From Tanticharoenia sakaeratensis NBRC 103193 (lineage in GTDB: Bacteria > Pseudomonadota > Alphaproteobacteria > Acetobacterales > Acetobacteraceae): a DNA stretch of 64,000 bases. The translations under genes and the position numbers were made by a program. Below the pieces are notes generated by a model. That model was not told the DNA's origin. It was given only the letters and a program-made list of their open reading frames with translations, and did no database searches. Below, piece by piece: positions 51,006-60,242 of the stretch. Each line of letters opens with the position of its first letter. Positions within the stretch are counted from its first letter, which is position 1. The DNA is taken from NCBI RefSeq assembly GCF_000963885.1, contig NZ_BALE01000010.1, forward strand, positions 248,001 through 312,000, in the 5' to 3' direction.

Positions 51006-51082
51006 GGGGCGTCCCTCTCATCGAGGCCAGGCCGACAGCGGCAGGCTCACGGTTTCATGCATAGTTTGTCACGATTGCACGG

Positions 51083-51104
51083 AAAAGGCGTCGATGCCGC
51101 CTTT
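51083..51104 (-). terminator. Terminator behind double-TonB_C protein (copy 2)
   Basis: On the minus strand AAAGGCG, a seven-base loop and CGCCTTT form a perfect stem followed by TTTTCC (the T run partly in the stem). It lies 57 bases after the stop at 51161. Confidence 0.5.
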
Positions 51105-51160
51105 CACAGGCACGTAAAGTACCGCAGGCGTTCGGGCGGCCGAAAGCGCTTCGCCCCGAG

Positions 51161-51895
51161 TTACTGACCGAACCCGTCATCCGGCGCCTGCTTCACGTTC
51201 ACTGAAAACGGATGCACGTAGGGGGCCTCGACAGGCGCCCCGTCACGGATGGACGGGAAAAAGTGAGCGGTCGCGATGAACTGCGACAGCGATCTGGAAA
51301 ATGCGGGCCAGTCCGAGGTGACCGAGCATTCCCGCTGGTGGCCGGACGCATCGACGATGCAATGCACCTGCGCATGGGCCCAGCCGGATGACGGCCCGGT
51401 GTCCTGTGCAGTCAGATGTGGGAGCGGCATCGGGGGCGATGCCATGTAGTCGATCGCAGGTTCAGTCTGCGTCCGGGCATGTTTCGGCCACGGATAGGCA
51501 AAGTTGATGAAGATTTCAGCGTGCCCAGGCACAGGCAGGCCATTGTGCAAGGCAGGCAGATAGCGAGCATGCAACGCGTATTGCAGCACCGTATCGGCGA
51601 AGATGGGCAGACTGGCGGACACCACCTTGCAGGCTGACGCGCGCCCGTCCGCGGTCACGTCGCAGCTGACCTTGGCCTCGCCTGCGACCTGTGCCGCAAG
51701 CGCCTGCGCCGGATAGGCCGGTGCAGGCGTCAGTGCCGGATTGATGCGCGCATTGTCCTCGTTGCTGCCGGCGTCGGCCAGCGCCACGCCACTCTGCGAA
51801 AGCGAGAGGCCGACGAGGGCAGCCCCCAGTGCCGTGCGATATCTCGCAGCCGGTGAAACGCCGGAGTCAGGAAGAAGAGTGGTGATGAAGCGCAT
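51161..51895 (-). CDS. Secreted protein with two TonB C-terminal-like domains (copy 2)
   Basis: A 244-aa protein with a signal-like helix (TALGAALVGLSLSQSGVALA). It has the same two-half build as the gene at 50346: YPAQALAAQVAGEAKVSCDVTADGRASAC with ARYLPALHNG, then GWAHAQVHCIVDASGHQREC and FFPSIRDGAPV. It ends DDGFGQ where the paralogue has DDGFGN. Both also share an N(E/D)DNARI-type segment soon after the signal. ATG 51895 starts MRFITTLLPD; an earlier in-frame start at 51928 is less likely. It probably arose by duplication; function unknown. It lies between gcd and copy 1, with its own terminator. Confidence 0.75.
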   Translation of the reverse strand: MRFITTLLPDSGVSPAARYRTALGAALVGLSLSQSGVALADAGSNEDNARINPALTPAPAYPAQALAAQVAGEAKVSCDVTADGRASACKVVSASLPIFADTVLQYALHARYLPALHNGLPVPGHAEIFINFAYPWPKHARTQTEPAIDYMASPPMPLPHLTAQDTGPSSGWAHAQVHCIVDASGHQRECSVTSDWPAFSRSLSQFIATAHFFPSIRDGAPVEAPYVHPFSVNVKQAPDDGFGQ

Positions 51896-51956
51896 GTGTT
51901 CTTTGTAATGGCTTCGTATCGTGACCACCAGATCCGGTCATTTTATTTCCGGACAT

Positions 51957-51983
51957 AAAAAAGGCCCGCCTTTCGGCGGGCCT
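51957..51983 (-). terminator. Rho-independent terminator of gcd
   Basis: On the minus strand a nine-base stem (AGGCCCGCC/GGCGGGCCT) with a four-base loop is followed by six T. It lies about 30 bases after the gcd stop. It is the clearest terminator in the window. Confidence 0.88.
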
Positions 51984-52011
51984 CTTCCGGATCCGGAGGA
52001 TACTGGTCGGA

Positions 52012-54438
52012 TCAGTGACCGTCGGGCAGCGCCCAGGCGATGAGGTAGTCGCCGAGCTTCGACGGGAACGACCCGTGTCCACCGACATACGAGACGATGT
52101 ACTGCTTGCCGTTGACCGCATAGGTCATCGGCGTCGACTGGCCACCGGCCGGCAGCGACTGCTGCCAGAGCTGCTTGCCGTTCGTCACGTCATAGGCGCG
52201 GATGTAGTAGTCCATCGATGCCGTCAGGAAGGCGACGTTGCCTGCCGTGACCAGCGGACCACCCAGTGCCGGCACGCCGATCTTCACCGGCGGCAGCGTC
52301 ACGGGCAGCGAGCTGCCATACATGCTGTTCTGCATGGTGCCGTTGCGGTGCTGCCAGATGATCTTGTTCGTGCGGAGGTCCATGGCTGCCATGTAGCCCC
52401 ACGGCGGATTGCGGCACGGCATCTTCAATCCGACCTTGATCAGGATCGGGTCGAGGAACGGATCGAGCTCGACGGCATACGGAATGCCGTAGTTATGCTG
52501 GATGCCGTTCTCGCCACCCGGTGCCAGCGTGCCCTTCTGGGGCGGCCAGAGCGGGTTGTTCGATCCGCGCGGGATGAGCTGCGAGACGAAGGGCAGCGAA
52601 ATCGGATCGCCGATCGCGATCTGACGCTGCGGATCGACTGCAAGGCCACCCCATTCGAACATGCCGAGGTTGCCCGGGAAGATCAGCGACCCTTGGGTCG
52701 ACGGCGGCGTGAACGGGCCTTCATAGCGCAGCTGATGGAAGGCAACGCGGCAGATCAGCTGGTCGAACACCGTGCCGCCCCACATGTCCGCACCCGTCAG
52801 CGGTGCCTTCGGACGGAAGGTCAGCTGCGAGAAGGGCTGGGTCGGGGAGAGGTGATCACCAGGTGCTGCGCCCTGCGGCACGGGCGTCTCGGGCGCCGGG
52901 ACGATCGGCTTGCCGGTGCGGCGGTCGAGCACGAAGATGTTGCCCGTCTTGGCCGGCGCATAGATCGCGGGAACGACGGTGCCGTCCTTCTGGGTGATGT
53001 CCACGAGGCTCGGCTGCGAGGGAATATCCATGTCCCACAGGTCATGGTGGACCGTCTGGTAGAACCAGGCGAGCTTGCCCGTGTCGGCGTTCAGCGCCAG
53101 CAGGCCCGAGGCATAACGCTCGGAATCCGCGTTGCGGTTGCCGCCCCATTCGTCAGGCGTCTGCACGCCGGTCGGAATGTAGATCAGGTTCAGATTGTGA
53201 TCGTAGGACGAGGTGATCCACGAGTTCGGCGAATTCGGAACGAACTTGTGGTCCGGGCCCGGCATCTGGTTCGGGTCAGGGTTGCCCGTATCGAATACCC
53301 AGGTCAGCTTGCCTGTGTAGATGTCGTAGGCACGGGTCACGCCCGAAGGCTCATGCACCGAGTTGTTGTCGGTCACGGCACCCGACTGGATCACTAGCTT
53401 GTCGGTCACGACAGGGGGCGACGTGCCTTCCCATTCACCCGGCGTGGTGACTGTCATGCCTTCTTCGCGCAGGTCGAGTTCGCCGTTGTTGCCGAAGCTC
53501 GGGCAACGGCTGCCGTCGTCGGCATTGATGGCGAACATGCGGCCGTCATTGGTCGGCAGGAAGACGCGATGTGCGCATTCCGTCGGCGCAGGCTGGCCAT
53601 CGATCGTCACCGCGTTCGCAGGCGTCGCATGATAGGTGACGCCGCGGCAGGTCAGATGCTGGAAGCCCGGGTTCACGTAAAGCTTCGGATCGAAGACCCA
53701 CTTCGTCTTGCCGGTGGCGGCGTCGACAGCGAACAGCTTCTGATGCACCGAGCAGAAATACAGCGTCCCGTTCGCCATGACCGGGGTGGCTTCGTTGGTC
53801 GTCTCGCCGGGATCGTTCGCATTCTTCAGATCGCCGGTCCGCATGATCCAGGCAACCTTTAGGTTCTGGGCGTTCGACGAGTTGATCTGCTTCAGGGGCG
53901 AGAAACGGTCACCGTACTGCGTGCGGCCGTAGGCGTGCCATTCGCTGTCGGGAACCGTGCCGGAATCGCTCGGATTGGCATTGACGATCTGCGTCGGCAG
54001 GTTGCCGTCGAACGAATACGGATCCTGCGTGATCGAGAACAGGACGACGACGATCGCGAGCGCCACGCTGGCGGCAAGCGGTGCGATCGTGGCCCGGTTG
54101 GCGGCCAGCGGCCGCGTGATGAACGGCAGCAGGAGCCAGATGCCGAGAATGACGATGACGTCGCCACGCGGGACGAGCGACCAGAAGTCGAACCCGGCCT
54201 CGGCCACGGCCCAGATCAGGCTGCCGATCGTGATTGCGGCATAGACCCAGAGCGCTGATGCGCGGCCACGATACAAAAGGAACGCGGTCGCGAACATCGC
54301 GAGGCCGCAGATGAGATAATAAGGAGTGTCACCGTAAGAGAGGAGCCAGACCCCGCCGACGGCAAGATAGGCGCCAATCAGTGCCGTGACGACGGCTGTC
54401 AGCAGGACCAGTGGCCTTGCCCGTGTGTGCGTGTTCAT
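52012..54438 (-). CDS. gcd: Membrane-bound PQQ-dependent glucose dehydrogenase
   Basis: Inner-membrane quinoprotein that oxidises glucose to glucono-delta-lactone at the periplasmic face and passes electrons to ubiquinone. The protein has 808 aa, the usual length. Five N-terminal helices (about residues 10-140; LVLLTAVVTALIGAYLAVGGVWLL onward) anchor an eight-bladed PQQ propeller: WHAYGRTQYGDRFSPLKQIN, repeated AVDAATGKTKWVFD, ALNADTGKLAWFYQ and AYDVTNGKQLWQ tryptophan-docking motifs, and the segment SSYDHNLNLIYIPTG. Electrons can leave through CioAB or other quinol oxidases. On the minus strand TTGACC (54515-54510) could be a -35, but the -10 is poor. PQQ biosynthesis genes are not in the window. 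Confidence 0.96.
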   Translation of the reverse strand: MNTHTRARPLVLLTAVVTALIGAYLAVGGVWLLSYGDTPYYLICGLAMFATAFLLYRGRASALWVYAAITIGSLIWAVAEAGFDFWSLVPRGDVIVILGIWLLLPFITRPLAANRATIAPLAASVALAIVVVLFSITQDPYSFDGNLPTQIVNANPSDSGTVPDSEWHAYGRTQYGDRFSPLKQINSSNAQNLKVAWIMRTGDLKNANDPGETTNEATPVMANGTLYFCSVHQKLFAVDAATGKTKWVFDPKLYVNPGFQHLTCRGVTYHATPANAVTIDGQPAPTECAHRVFLPTNDGRMFAINADDGSRCPSFGNNGELDLREEGMTVTTPGEWEGTSPPVVTDKLVIQSGAVTDNNSVHEPSGVTRAYDIYTGKLTWVFDTGNPDPNQMPGPDHKFVPNSPNSWITSSYDHNLNLIYIPTGVQTPDEWGGNRNADSERYASGLLALNADTGKLAWFYQTVHHDLWDMDIPSQPSLVDITQKDGTVVPAIYAPAKTGNIFVLDRRTGKPIVPAPETPVPQGAAPGDHLSPTQPFSQLTFRPKAPLTGADMWGGTVFDQLICRVAFHQLRYEGPFTPPSTQGSLIFPGNLGMFEWGGLAVDPQRQIAIGDPISLPFVSQLIPRGSNNPLWPPQKGTLAPGGENGIQHNYGIPYAVELDPFLDPILIKVGLKMPCRNPPWGYMAAMDLRTNKIIWQHRNGTMQNSMYGSSLPVTLPPVKIGVPALGGPLVTAGNVAFLTASMDYYIRAYDVTNGKQLWQQSLPAGGQSTPMTYAVNGKQYIVSYVGGHGSFPSKLGDYLIAWALPDGH

Positions 54439-54768
54439 ATGATTCCCAGATGTTCTGGAGGACGTCGAACGATCGAACTTCTTACAAAAAGCACATGTTT
54501 GGGGTGTATGGTCAACAGGACGTGATCGCCGCCGACAATGCCCTCTTGAACATGGGGTAGCCCTCGTCTATGAGGGCCGCTTCGCTGCGTGGGTACGGGC
54601 ATTGCGCCATGTCATCCATGCAGGTCTGAACGTCTGAGTCACCGCACGCGACCGGGCCGATTGCGGCATGCCCGGCCGTGCGTCTGCGCGCATCTTCCCG
54701 ATAACGGTTGAGTGCGCGTGTCCCGCAAGGGCGTCAGAAATGGCGTCCGTGGAGAAGAGGAGATCGAA
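54439..54768. other. Divergent intergenic region between gcd and rpmI
   Basis: 330 bases with no supported gene. The left part has the upstream region of gcd on the minus strand, including GGGA just before its ATG and a possible -35 TTGACC. The right part must hold the rpmI promoter and leader; an AGAAGAGGAG ribosome-binding site precedes ATG 54769. infC, which precedes rpmI in many bacteria, is not here. I saw no clear ribosomal-protein leader structure. Confidence 0.5.
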
Positions 54769-54972
54769 ATGCCCAAGATGAAGACCAAGTCGTCGGTCAA
54801 GAAGCGGTTCAAGATCACCGCGACCGGCAAGGTGATGTGCGGCCCGGGCAACAAGCGCCATGGCCTCATCAACCGCCCGCAGAAGATGAAGCGCACCAAT
54901 CGCGGCCCGCAGACCATGACGGACATGGATGCGAAGACCGTGAAGCAGTGGGCCCCCTACGGGCTGGCGTGA
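54769..54972 (+). CDS. rpmI: Ribosomal protein bL35
   Basis: Protein of the large ribosomal subunit, 67 aa, starting [20 protein letters not shown] and containing the conserved NKRHGLINR and RTNRGPQTM segments. Strongly basic. A purine-rich ribosome-binding site (AGGAG, six bases before the ATG) fits high expression. rplT follows after 11 bases, as in almost all bacteria. Confidence 0.96.
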
Positions 54973-54983
54973 GGAGATAGGCA

Positions 54984-55340
54984 ATGGCACGAGTCAAACG
55001 CGGCGTTACGACGCACGCCCGTCACAAGAAGGTTCTCGAGCTCGCGAAGGGTTATCGCGGCCGGTCCTCGACCAACTACCGTATCGCGCTCGAGCGCGTC
55101 GAGAAGGCGCTGCGCTATGCGTATCGCGATCGTCGCAACAAGAAGCGCGACTTCCGCGCCCTGTGGATCCAGCGCATCAACGCTGCCGTGCGCGAGCACG
55201 GGCTGACCTACAGCAAGTTCATCAACGGTCTGGACAAGGCCGGGATCGAGATCGACCGCAAGGTGCTCGCCGCCATCGCCTATGACGATGCGGCTGCCTT
55301 CGCCGAGATCGTGAAGAAGGCGCAGGCGGCACTCGCCTGA
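54984..55340 (+). CDS. rplT: Ribosomal protein bL20
   Basis: Large-subunit protein that binds 23S rRNA early in assembly, 118 aa. It begins [27 protein letters not shown] and has [26 protein letters not shown], both family hallmarks. It is co-transcribed with rpmI; in other bacteria L20 represses the operon by binding its leader, but I cannot show that structure here. A terminator follows at 55407-55452 before pheS. Confidence 0.97.
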   Translation: MARVKRGVTTHARHKKVLELAKGYRGRSSTNYRIALERVEKALRYAYRDRRNKKRDFRALWIQRINAAVREHGLTYSKFINGLDKAGIEIDRKVLAAIAYDDAAAFAEIVKKAQAALA

Positions 55341-55406
55341 TCCTTCTTACTCGCGCGCCGTTGCAATGTCCTTCGGGAGGTTGCGGCGGCTTCGCGAAGA
55401 TGGTTG

Positions 55407-55452
55407 AAACGGGCCGTTTCCCAGCGACTGGGAAGCGGCCCGTTTTCGTTTT
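55407..55452 (+). terminator. Rho-independent terminator or attenuator between rplT and pheS
   Basis: The long hairpin AAACGGGCC-(G)-TTTCCCAG / CTGGGAA-GC-GGCCCGTTTT has a three-base loop and a T-rich tail. It is placed to end rpmI-rplT. A 13-codon frame just before it (from about 55366) has only one Phe, so a Phe-dependent leader peptide for pheST is not supported. Confidence 0.75.
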
Positions 55453-55528
55453 GGCGCGGCTGTCCGGTCGGTTTCTGGGCGGTATGATGGAACGGGAGGC
55501 CGCGCAGGGCCTGCGCGGGGGCAGTTAG

Positions 55529-56599
55529 ATGAGCGACGATCTCGACGCATTGCGCAGCCAGACGCTTTCAGCGCTTGCCGGGGCAGCCGACATGCAGGCC
55601 TGGGATGCGATCCGCGTCGCGACACTTGGCAAATCCGGCGCGCTGACCGGCATGCTCAAGCAGCTCGGCCGCATGGGACCGGACGAACGTCGGGCACGCG
55701 GGGCTGCGCTGAACCGGTTGCGCGATGAACTGCAGTTGGCGATTGCCGATCGCGGTGCCGCTATCGAGGCACAGGCGCTGGACGCCCGGTTGAGCGCAGA
55801 GCGCGTGGACGTCACGGCTCCTGTGACGGAGTCGCCGTCCGGTCTGATCCACCCGATCAGCCGGACGGTCGAGGAAATGACGGCGATCTTCGGCGCGATG
55901 GGCTTCTCGGTGGCCGAAGGACCGGACATCGAGACGCAGTGGCATAACTTCTCGGCGCTCAATACGCCCGACCATCATCCGGCCCGCACGGAACACGACA
56001 CGTTCTATCTGCCGCCATCCCCGGGTTCCAACCTGCCGCGCGTGTTGCGGACGCAGACGTCGGGCGTGCAGGTGCGTACAATGCTGGACCGGGAGCCGCC
56101 GATCCGGATCATCGCGCCGGGCCGGACATATCGTGCGGATCACGACGCAACCCATTCTCCGATGTTCCACCAGTGCGAGGGGCTCGTCATCGACCGCGGG
56201 ATCACGCTGGGGCATCTGAAAGGCTGCTTGATCGAATTCCTGCGCGTGTTCTTCGACAAGCCGTCGCTCCCGGTGCGCTTCCGGGCATCCTATTTCCCGT
56301 TCACCGAGCCCTCGATGGAGGTCGATATCGGGTGGTCGCGCAAGACCGGCGAGATCGGGGGCGGGTCGGACTGGCTGGAAGTCCTGGGCTCCGGCATGGT
56401 GCACCCGCGCGTGCTGGCGAACTGCGGCATCGATCCTGAAGTCTGGCAGGGCTTCGCGTTCGGGATGGGGATCGAGCGGCTGACGATGCTGAAGAACGGT
56501 ATTCCGGATCTGCGCTCATTCTACGAGAGCGATGTGCGCTGGCTGCGTCACTACGGGACGTCGCCCCTGTCGCCGGCCAATCTGGCGGAGGGAATCTGA
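55529..56599 (+). CDS. pheS: Phenylalanine-tRNA ligase alpha subunit
   Basis: Catalytic subunit of the (alpha-beta)2 synthetase charging tRNA-Phe. The protein has 356 aa. The N-terminal coiled-coil arm (about 1-90, GKSGALTGMLKQLGRM) reaches the tRNA. The class II motifs are FTAIFGAMGFSVAEGPDIE-like (here MTAIFGAMGFSVAEGPDIE), the motif 2 region APGRTYRADHDATHSPMFHQCEG and motif 3 GMGIERLTML. The catalytic region FRASYFPFTEPSMEVDI is intact. Its stop overlaps the pheT start (TGATG). Confidence 0.96.
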   Translation: MSDDLDALRSQTLSALAGAADMQAWDAIRVATLGKSGALTGMLKQLGRMGPDERRARGAALNRLRDELQLAIADRGAAIEAQALDARLSAERVDVTAPVTESPSGLIHPISRTVEEMTAIFGAMGFSVAEGPDIETQWHNFSALNTPDHHPARTEHDTFYLPPSPGSNLPRVLRTQTSGVQVRTMLDREPPIRIIAPGRTYRADHDATHSPMFHQCEGLVIDRGITLGHLKGCLIEFLRVFFDKPSLPVRFRASYFPFTEPSMEVDIGWSRKTGEIGGGSDWLEVLGSGMVHPRVLANCGIDPEVWQGFAFGMGIERLTMLKNGIPDLRSFYESDVRWLRHYGTSPLSPANLAEGI

Positions 56600-59064
56600 T
56601 GCCCATGAAGTTCACCCTGTCCTGGCTGCGCGAGCACCTGGACTTCACGGCGTCCCTCGACGAGATCTGCACGAAGCTCAACAGCATCGGGCTCGAGGTC
56701 GAAAGCGTCGAAAACCCCGGCGACAAGCTGCGAGGCTTCCGGACGGCCAAGATCGTGGAGGCGCACAAGCATCCCGACGCCGACCGTCTGCGGGTCTGCC
56801 GTGTCGCGGCCGGCGGTGACTTCCCGGACGTCCAGGTCGTCTGCGGCGCGCCGAATGCGCGCAGCGGGCTGAACGTGATCTTCGCGGCACCCGGCACGTT
56901 CATTCCGGGCTCGGGCATCACGATCAAGGCAGGCGCAATCCGGGGGCAGAAGAGCGAGGGGATGCTGTGCTCCCTGCGCGAGCTTGGCCTGGGTGAAGAG
57001 CATGACGGCATCGCCGAACTGCCGGAAGGCAGTGTGATCGGCGAGGATTACGCGACCTTTGCAAAGCTCGACGATCCGGTCATCGAAATTGCGATCACGC
57101 CGAACCGAGGCGACGCGCTGTCAGTGCGCGGGATCGCACGTGACCTCGCGGCAGCGGGGATCGGGCATCTCAAGCCGTTCCTGATCGACACGGTCGACGG
57201 GGAATTCCCATCGCCGATTTCCTGGCGGATCGACTATCCCGAGGCCTGTCCCTATGTGCTGGGCCGGCTGGTGCGCGGTGTGCGCAACGGTCCGAGCCCC
57301 GACTGGCTGCGGCGTCGTCTGGAATCGGTCGGTGTGAAGTCGATTTCGGCGCTGGTCGATGTGACGAATCTGCTGGCCTATGATCTTGGTCGGCCACTGC
57401 ACGTGTTCGATGCACGCAAGCTCGCAGGCGATACGCTTGCGATCTGCCGCGCGGCGCGGGAGACGTTCACCGGGCTCGACGGCCGCGAGCATGTGCTCGG
57501 CACCGACGACATGGTGATCGTCGATGCGCATGGCGTTCAGTCGCTGGCGGGCATCATGGGCGGCGCTGCCAGCGGATGCGATCTGGAGACCACGGATGTC
57601 TTCATCGAGTCCGCGCTGTTCGATCCGATCCGCATCGCGCTGACCGGGCGTCGGCTGGCCATTCACACCGATGCACGCGCGCGTTTCGAACGCGGGGTCG
57701 ATCCGGCCCTGCCGCTGTCAGGGCTGGAGCAGGCAACGCGTCTGATCATCGAGCTGTGCGGCGGCGAGGCGAGCGAGATCGTCTCGGCAGGTGAGCCGCC
57801 GGCGTGGGAGCGTCAGGCGACGTTGCGGTTTGAGCGGATCAGCGCGCTGGGCGGCATCGAGATCGCGCCGGATGACGCCGTGACGACGCTCGAGCATCTG
57901 GGCTTTTCGGTGCGCGCGCGCGATGCGGAGGCGGCAACGTTCGCCGTGCCGTCGTGGCGCAACGATATCGCCGTAGCCCCCGTGCTGGATCAGGCGGCGA
58001 CACTCGATGCCGACGTTGCGGCCTCGGCGTCGGCGTCCGTGGCACGCATCGAGGCAGAGTGCGACCTGATCGAGGAAGTACTTCGCCTGCATGGTCTCGA
58101 TGTGATCCCGCCCGTGGGCCTGCCGCAGACGCAGATCGTGCCTCAGGCGGCGCTCTCTGCCGAACAGACACGCGGTATGCTCGCGCGCCGGATCTGTGCG
58201 TCCCGCGGTCTGCTGGAGATGGTCGGATTCTCGTTCGTCTCGGGCGAGGACGCGGCCCTGTTCGGCGGGGTGGACGAATCATTGCGTCTGCTGAATCCGA
58301 TCGCGACCGATCTGGATCAGCTGCGCCCGACACCGCTGGTCAATCTGGCGCGGGCGTTCGGCCGGAATGCCGCACGCGGGGCCAGCGATGCGGCCCTGTT
58401 CGAGCTGGGGGCGGCCTTTGCTGCCGACGGACAGACCCTCGTACTGGCTGGCCTGCGCGGCGGGCTGTCGCCCCGCGCGCCGGGTGTCGCTGCGCGCGAG
58501 CCGTCGGTCTGGGATGCCAAGGCCGATTTCTGGGCCGTGCTTGAGGCGCTGGGTGCAGCCTCCGACGGGCTGACGGTGACGGCCGATGCGCCCGGCCACT
58601 ATCACCCGGGCCGGTCGGGGCAGGTGCGTCAGGGACCGAAGCTGGTGCTCGGGCGGTTCGGCGAACTGCATCCAAAGATCGCGCGGGAGCTCGGTCTGGA
58701 TGGCACGATTGCCTGTTTCGAGCTGTTCCTCGATGCGGTGCCGCTGCCGAAGAAGCGCCGCCGTGCAGCACCCGTTCTGTCGGCGCTGCAGCCGGTGCAT
58801 CGGGATTTCGCATTCGTCGTGGCACCCGGCGTGGAAGCACAGGCCGTCCTGCGGGCGGCGCGCGGCGCGGAACGCAATCTGATCTCAGGCGTGCGTCTGT
58901 TCGATATCTATGAGGGCGTCGGTCTTCCCGAAGGTCACCGTTCTCTCGGCGTCGAGGTGGTGCTGCAGCCGGGCGAGGCGAGCCTGACGGATGCGGAGAT
59001 CGAGGCCGTCTCGGCGAAGATCATCGCCGCCGTGGCCAAGGCAACCGGAGCCACGTTGCGCTGA
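56599..59064 (+). CDS. pheT: Phenylalanine-tRNA ligase beta subunit
   Basis: Editing and tRNA-binding subunit, 821 aa. In order: the start FTLSWLREHLDF, an EMAP II-like tRNA-binding domain (about 40-150, KHPDADRLRVCRVAAG), the B3/B4 editing domain (about 210-390), the B5 helix-turn-helix domain (about 400-480), a catalytic-like core (SRGLLEMVGFSFVS, LLNPIATDLDQLRPTPL), and the C-terminal ferredoxin-fold anticodon-binding domain (LQPVHRDFAFVV ... VEVVLQPGEASLTD). The length is normal. It is coupled to pheS in front and, less usually, to lpxB behind (TGATG). Confidence 0.95.
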   Translation: MPMKFTLSWLREHLDFTASLDEICTKLNSIGLEVESVENPGDKLRGFRTAKIVEAHKHPDADRLRVCRVAAGGDFPDVQVVCGAPNARSGLNVIFAAPGTFIPGSGITIKAGAIRGQKSEGMLCSLRELGLGEEHDGIAELPEGSVIGEDYATFAKLDDPVIEIAITPNRGDALSVRGIARDLAAAGIGHLKPFLIDTVDGEFPSPISWRIDYPEACPYVLGRLVRGVRNGPSPDWLRRRLESVGVKSISALVDVTNLLAYDLGRPLHVFDARKLAGDTLAICRAARETFTGLDGREHVLGTDDMVIVDAHGVQSLAGIMGGAASGCDLETTDVFIESALFDPIRIALTGRRLAIHTDARARFERGVDPALPLSGLEQATRLIIELCGGEASEIVSAGEPPAWERQATLRFERISALGGIEIAPDDAVTTLEHLGFSVRARDAEAATFAVPSWRNDIAVAPVLDQAATLDADVAASASASVARIEAECDLIEEVLRLHGLDVIPPVGLPQTQIVPQAALSAEQTRGMLARRICASRGLLEMVGFSFVSGEDAALFGGVDESLRLLNPIATDLDQLRPTPLVNLARAFGRNAARGASDAALFELGAAFAADGQTLVLAGLRGGLSPRAPGVAAREPSVWDAKADFWAVLEALGAASDGLTVTADAPGHYHPGRSGQVRQGPKLVLGRFGELHPKIARELGLDGTIACFELFLDAVPLPKKRRRAAPVLSALQPVHRDFAFVVAPGVEAQAVLRAARGAERNLISGVRLFDIYEGVGLPEGHRSLGVEVVLQPGEASLTDAEIEAVSAKIIAAVAKATGATLR

Positions 59065-60218
59065 TGCCCACCGATCCGCGCGTCATCTGGATCATGGCCG
59101 GAGAGGCCAGCGGGGACATTCTGGGCGCGCGGCTCATGGAGGCGATACGACGGCGCAGTCCAAGCATCGCCTTCGCCGGCATCGGCGGCCCGCGCATGGA
59201 GGCGTTGGGCCTGCATTCGCTGTTCCCGATGCGTGACCTCTCGGTCATGGGACTGGTCGAGGTGCTGCCGCGCCTGCGGTTTCTCAGGCGCCGGCTGAAC
59301 GAGGCGGTGCGGGATATCGAACTGCGGCGTCCCGACCTGATCGTGACGATCGACAGCCCTGGGTTCGCCCTGCGCCTGCTGCGCCGGATCAAGAATCTCG
59401 GGATACCCCGGGTGCATTACGTGGCACCGCAGGTCTGGGCATGGCGGGAACACCGGGTGAAGGAATTCCCCGGCCTCTGGGATCGCCTGCTCTGCCTTCT
59501 GCCGTTCGAGCAGGACTACTTCTCGGAATTCGATCTCGATGGCCGCTTCGTCGGCCATCCGGTCCTGCAGTCCGAAGCCGATCAGGGGGACGCGGATCGC
59601 TTCCGCAGGCGCCACGACATCCGTCCCGATGCGCCCGTTCTGATCCTGATGCCCGGCAGCCGTCACTCCGAGGCGCCGCGGCTGATGCCGGTGTTCGGCC
59701 GGATGCTGGCTCTTCTGAAGCGGCGCTATCCGACATTGGTCCCGGTTCTCCCGGTCTCGTCCGGGATTGCGGACAGCGTGCGGGCCCAGGCCGCGCGCTG
59801 GCCGATCGCGCCCGTCATCGTAACCGATTTGCACGACAAGCATGACGCGTTTGCCGCTGCCGGAGCTGCCCTGACCAAGTCCGGCACGTCGACGCTGGAA
59901 CTGGCGCTGGCGGGCGTGCCGATGGCCGTGACGTACCGGGTCAATCCGCTGACGGCCGCGGCCGTGCGCCGGATGATCAAGGTGGGCCATGTGGCGATGG
60001 TCAACCTGCTTGCCGGGCGGACCATCGTGCCGGAACTGCTTCAGGAAAACTGCCGCCCGGACATTCTTGCCGAGACGGTGTCGAAGCTCCTGTCCGACCC
60101 GGCAGTCGCGAATGCCCAGCGTGGGGCGTTCGCCGAAGTGCTCGCAAGCCTCAGGCCGGAAACGGGAACACCGGCGGATGCGGCGGCGGATGCCGTGATG
60201 GAGCTGCTTCCGCGCTGA
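59064..60218 (+). CDS. lpxB: Lipid-A-disaccharide synthase
   Basis: Peripheral inner-membrane glycosyltransferase (GT19) that joins UDP-diacylglucosamine and lipid X to form the lipid A disaccharide. The protein has 384 aa. Conserved segments are MAGEASGDILGARLM, GIGGPRMEALG, IDSPGFALRLLRRIK, HYVAPQVWAWREHRVK, LPFEQDYF, FVGHPVLQ and KSGTSTLELALAGVPM. Its ATG overlaps the pheT stop (TGATG), so a lipid A gene is translated from the pheST message. Other lpx genes (lpxD, fabZ, lpxA) that often precede lpxB are not in the window. Confidence 0.95.
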   Translation: MPTDPRVIWIMAGEASGDILGARLMEAIRRRSPSIAFAGIGGPRMEALGLHSLFPMRDLSVMGLVEVLPRLRFLRRRLNEAVRDIELRRPDLIVTIDSPGFALRLLRRIKNLGIPRVHYVAPQVWAWREHRVKEFPGLWDRLLCLLPFEQDYFSEFDLDGRFVGHPVLQSEADQGDADRFRRRHDIRPDAPVLILMPGSRHSEAPRLMPVFGRMLALLKRRYPTLVPVLPVSSGIADSVRAQAARWPIAPVIVTDLHDKHDAFAAAGAALTKSGTSTLELALAGVPMAVTYRVNPLTAAAVRRMIKVGHVAMVNLLAGRTIVPELLQENCRPDILAETVSKLLSDPAVANAQRGAFAEVLASLRPETGTPADAAADAVMELLPR

Positions 60219-60242
60219 TCGAAGCGCGAGCGCGCAGCGGGA

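Noticed and set aside
55366-55410. Leader peptide for Phe attenuation of pheST
   Set aside because: The short frame before the hairpin has a single Phe codon, so ribosome stalling on Phe is not supported; the hairpin is better read as the rplT terminator.
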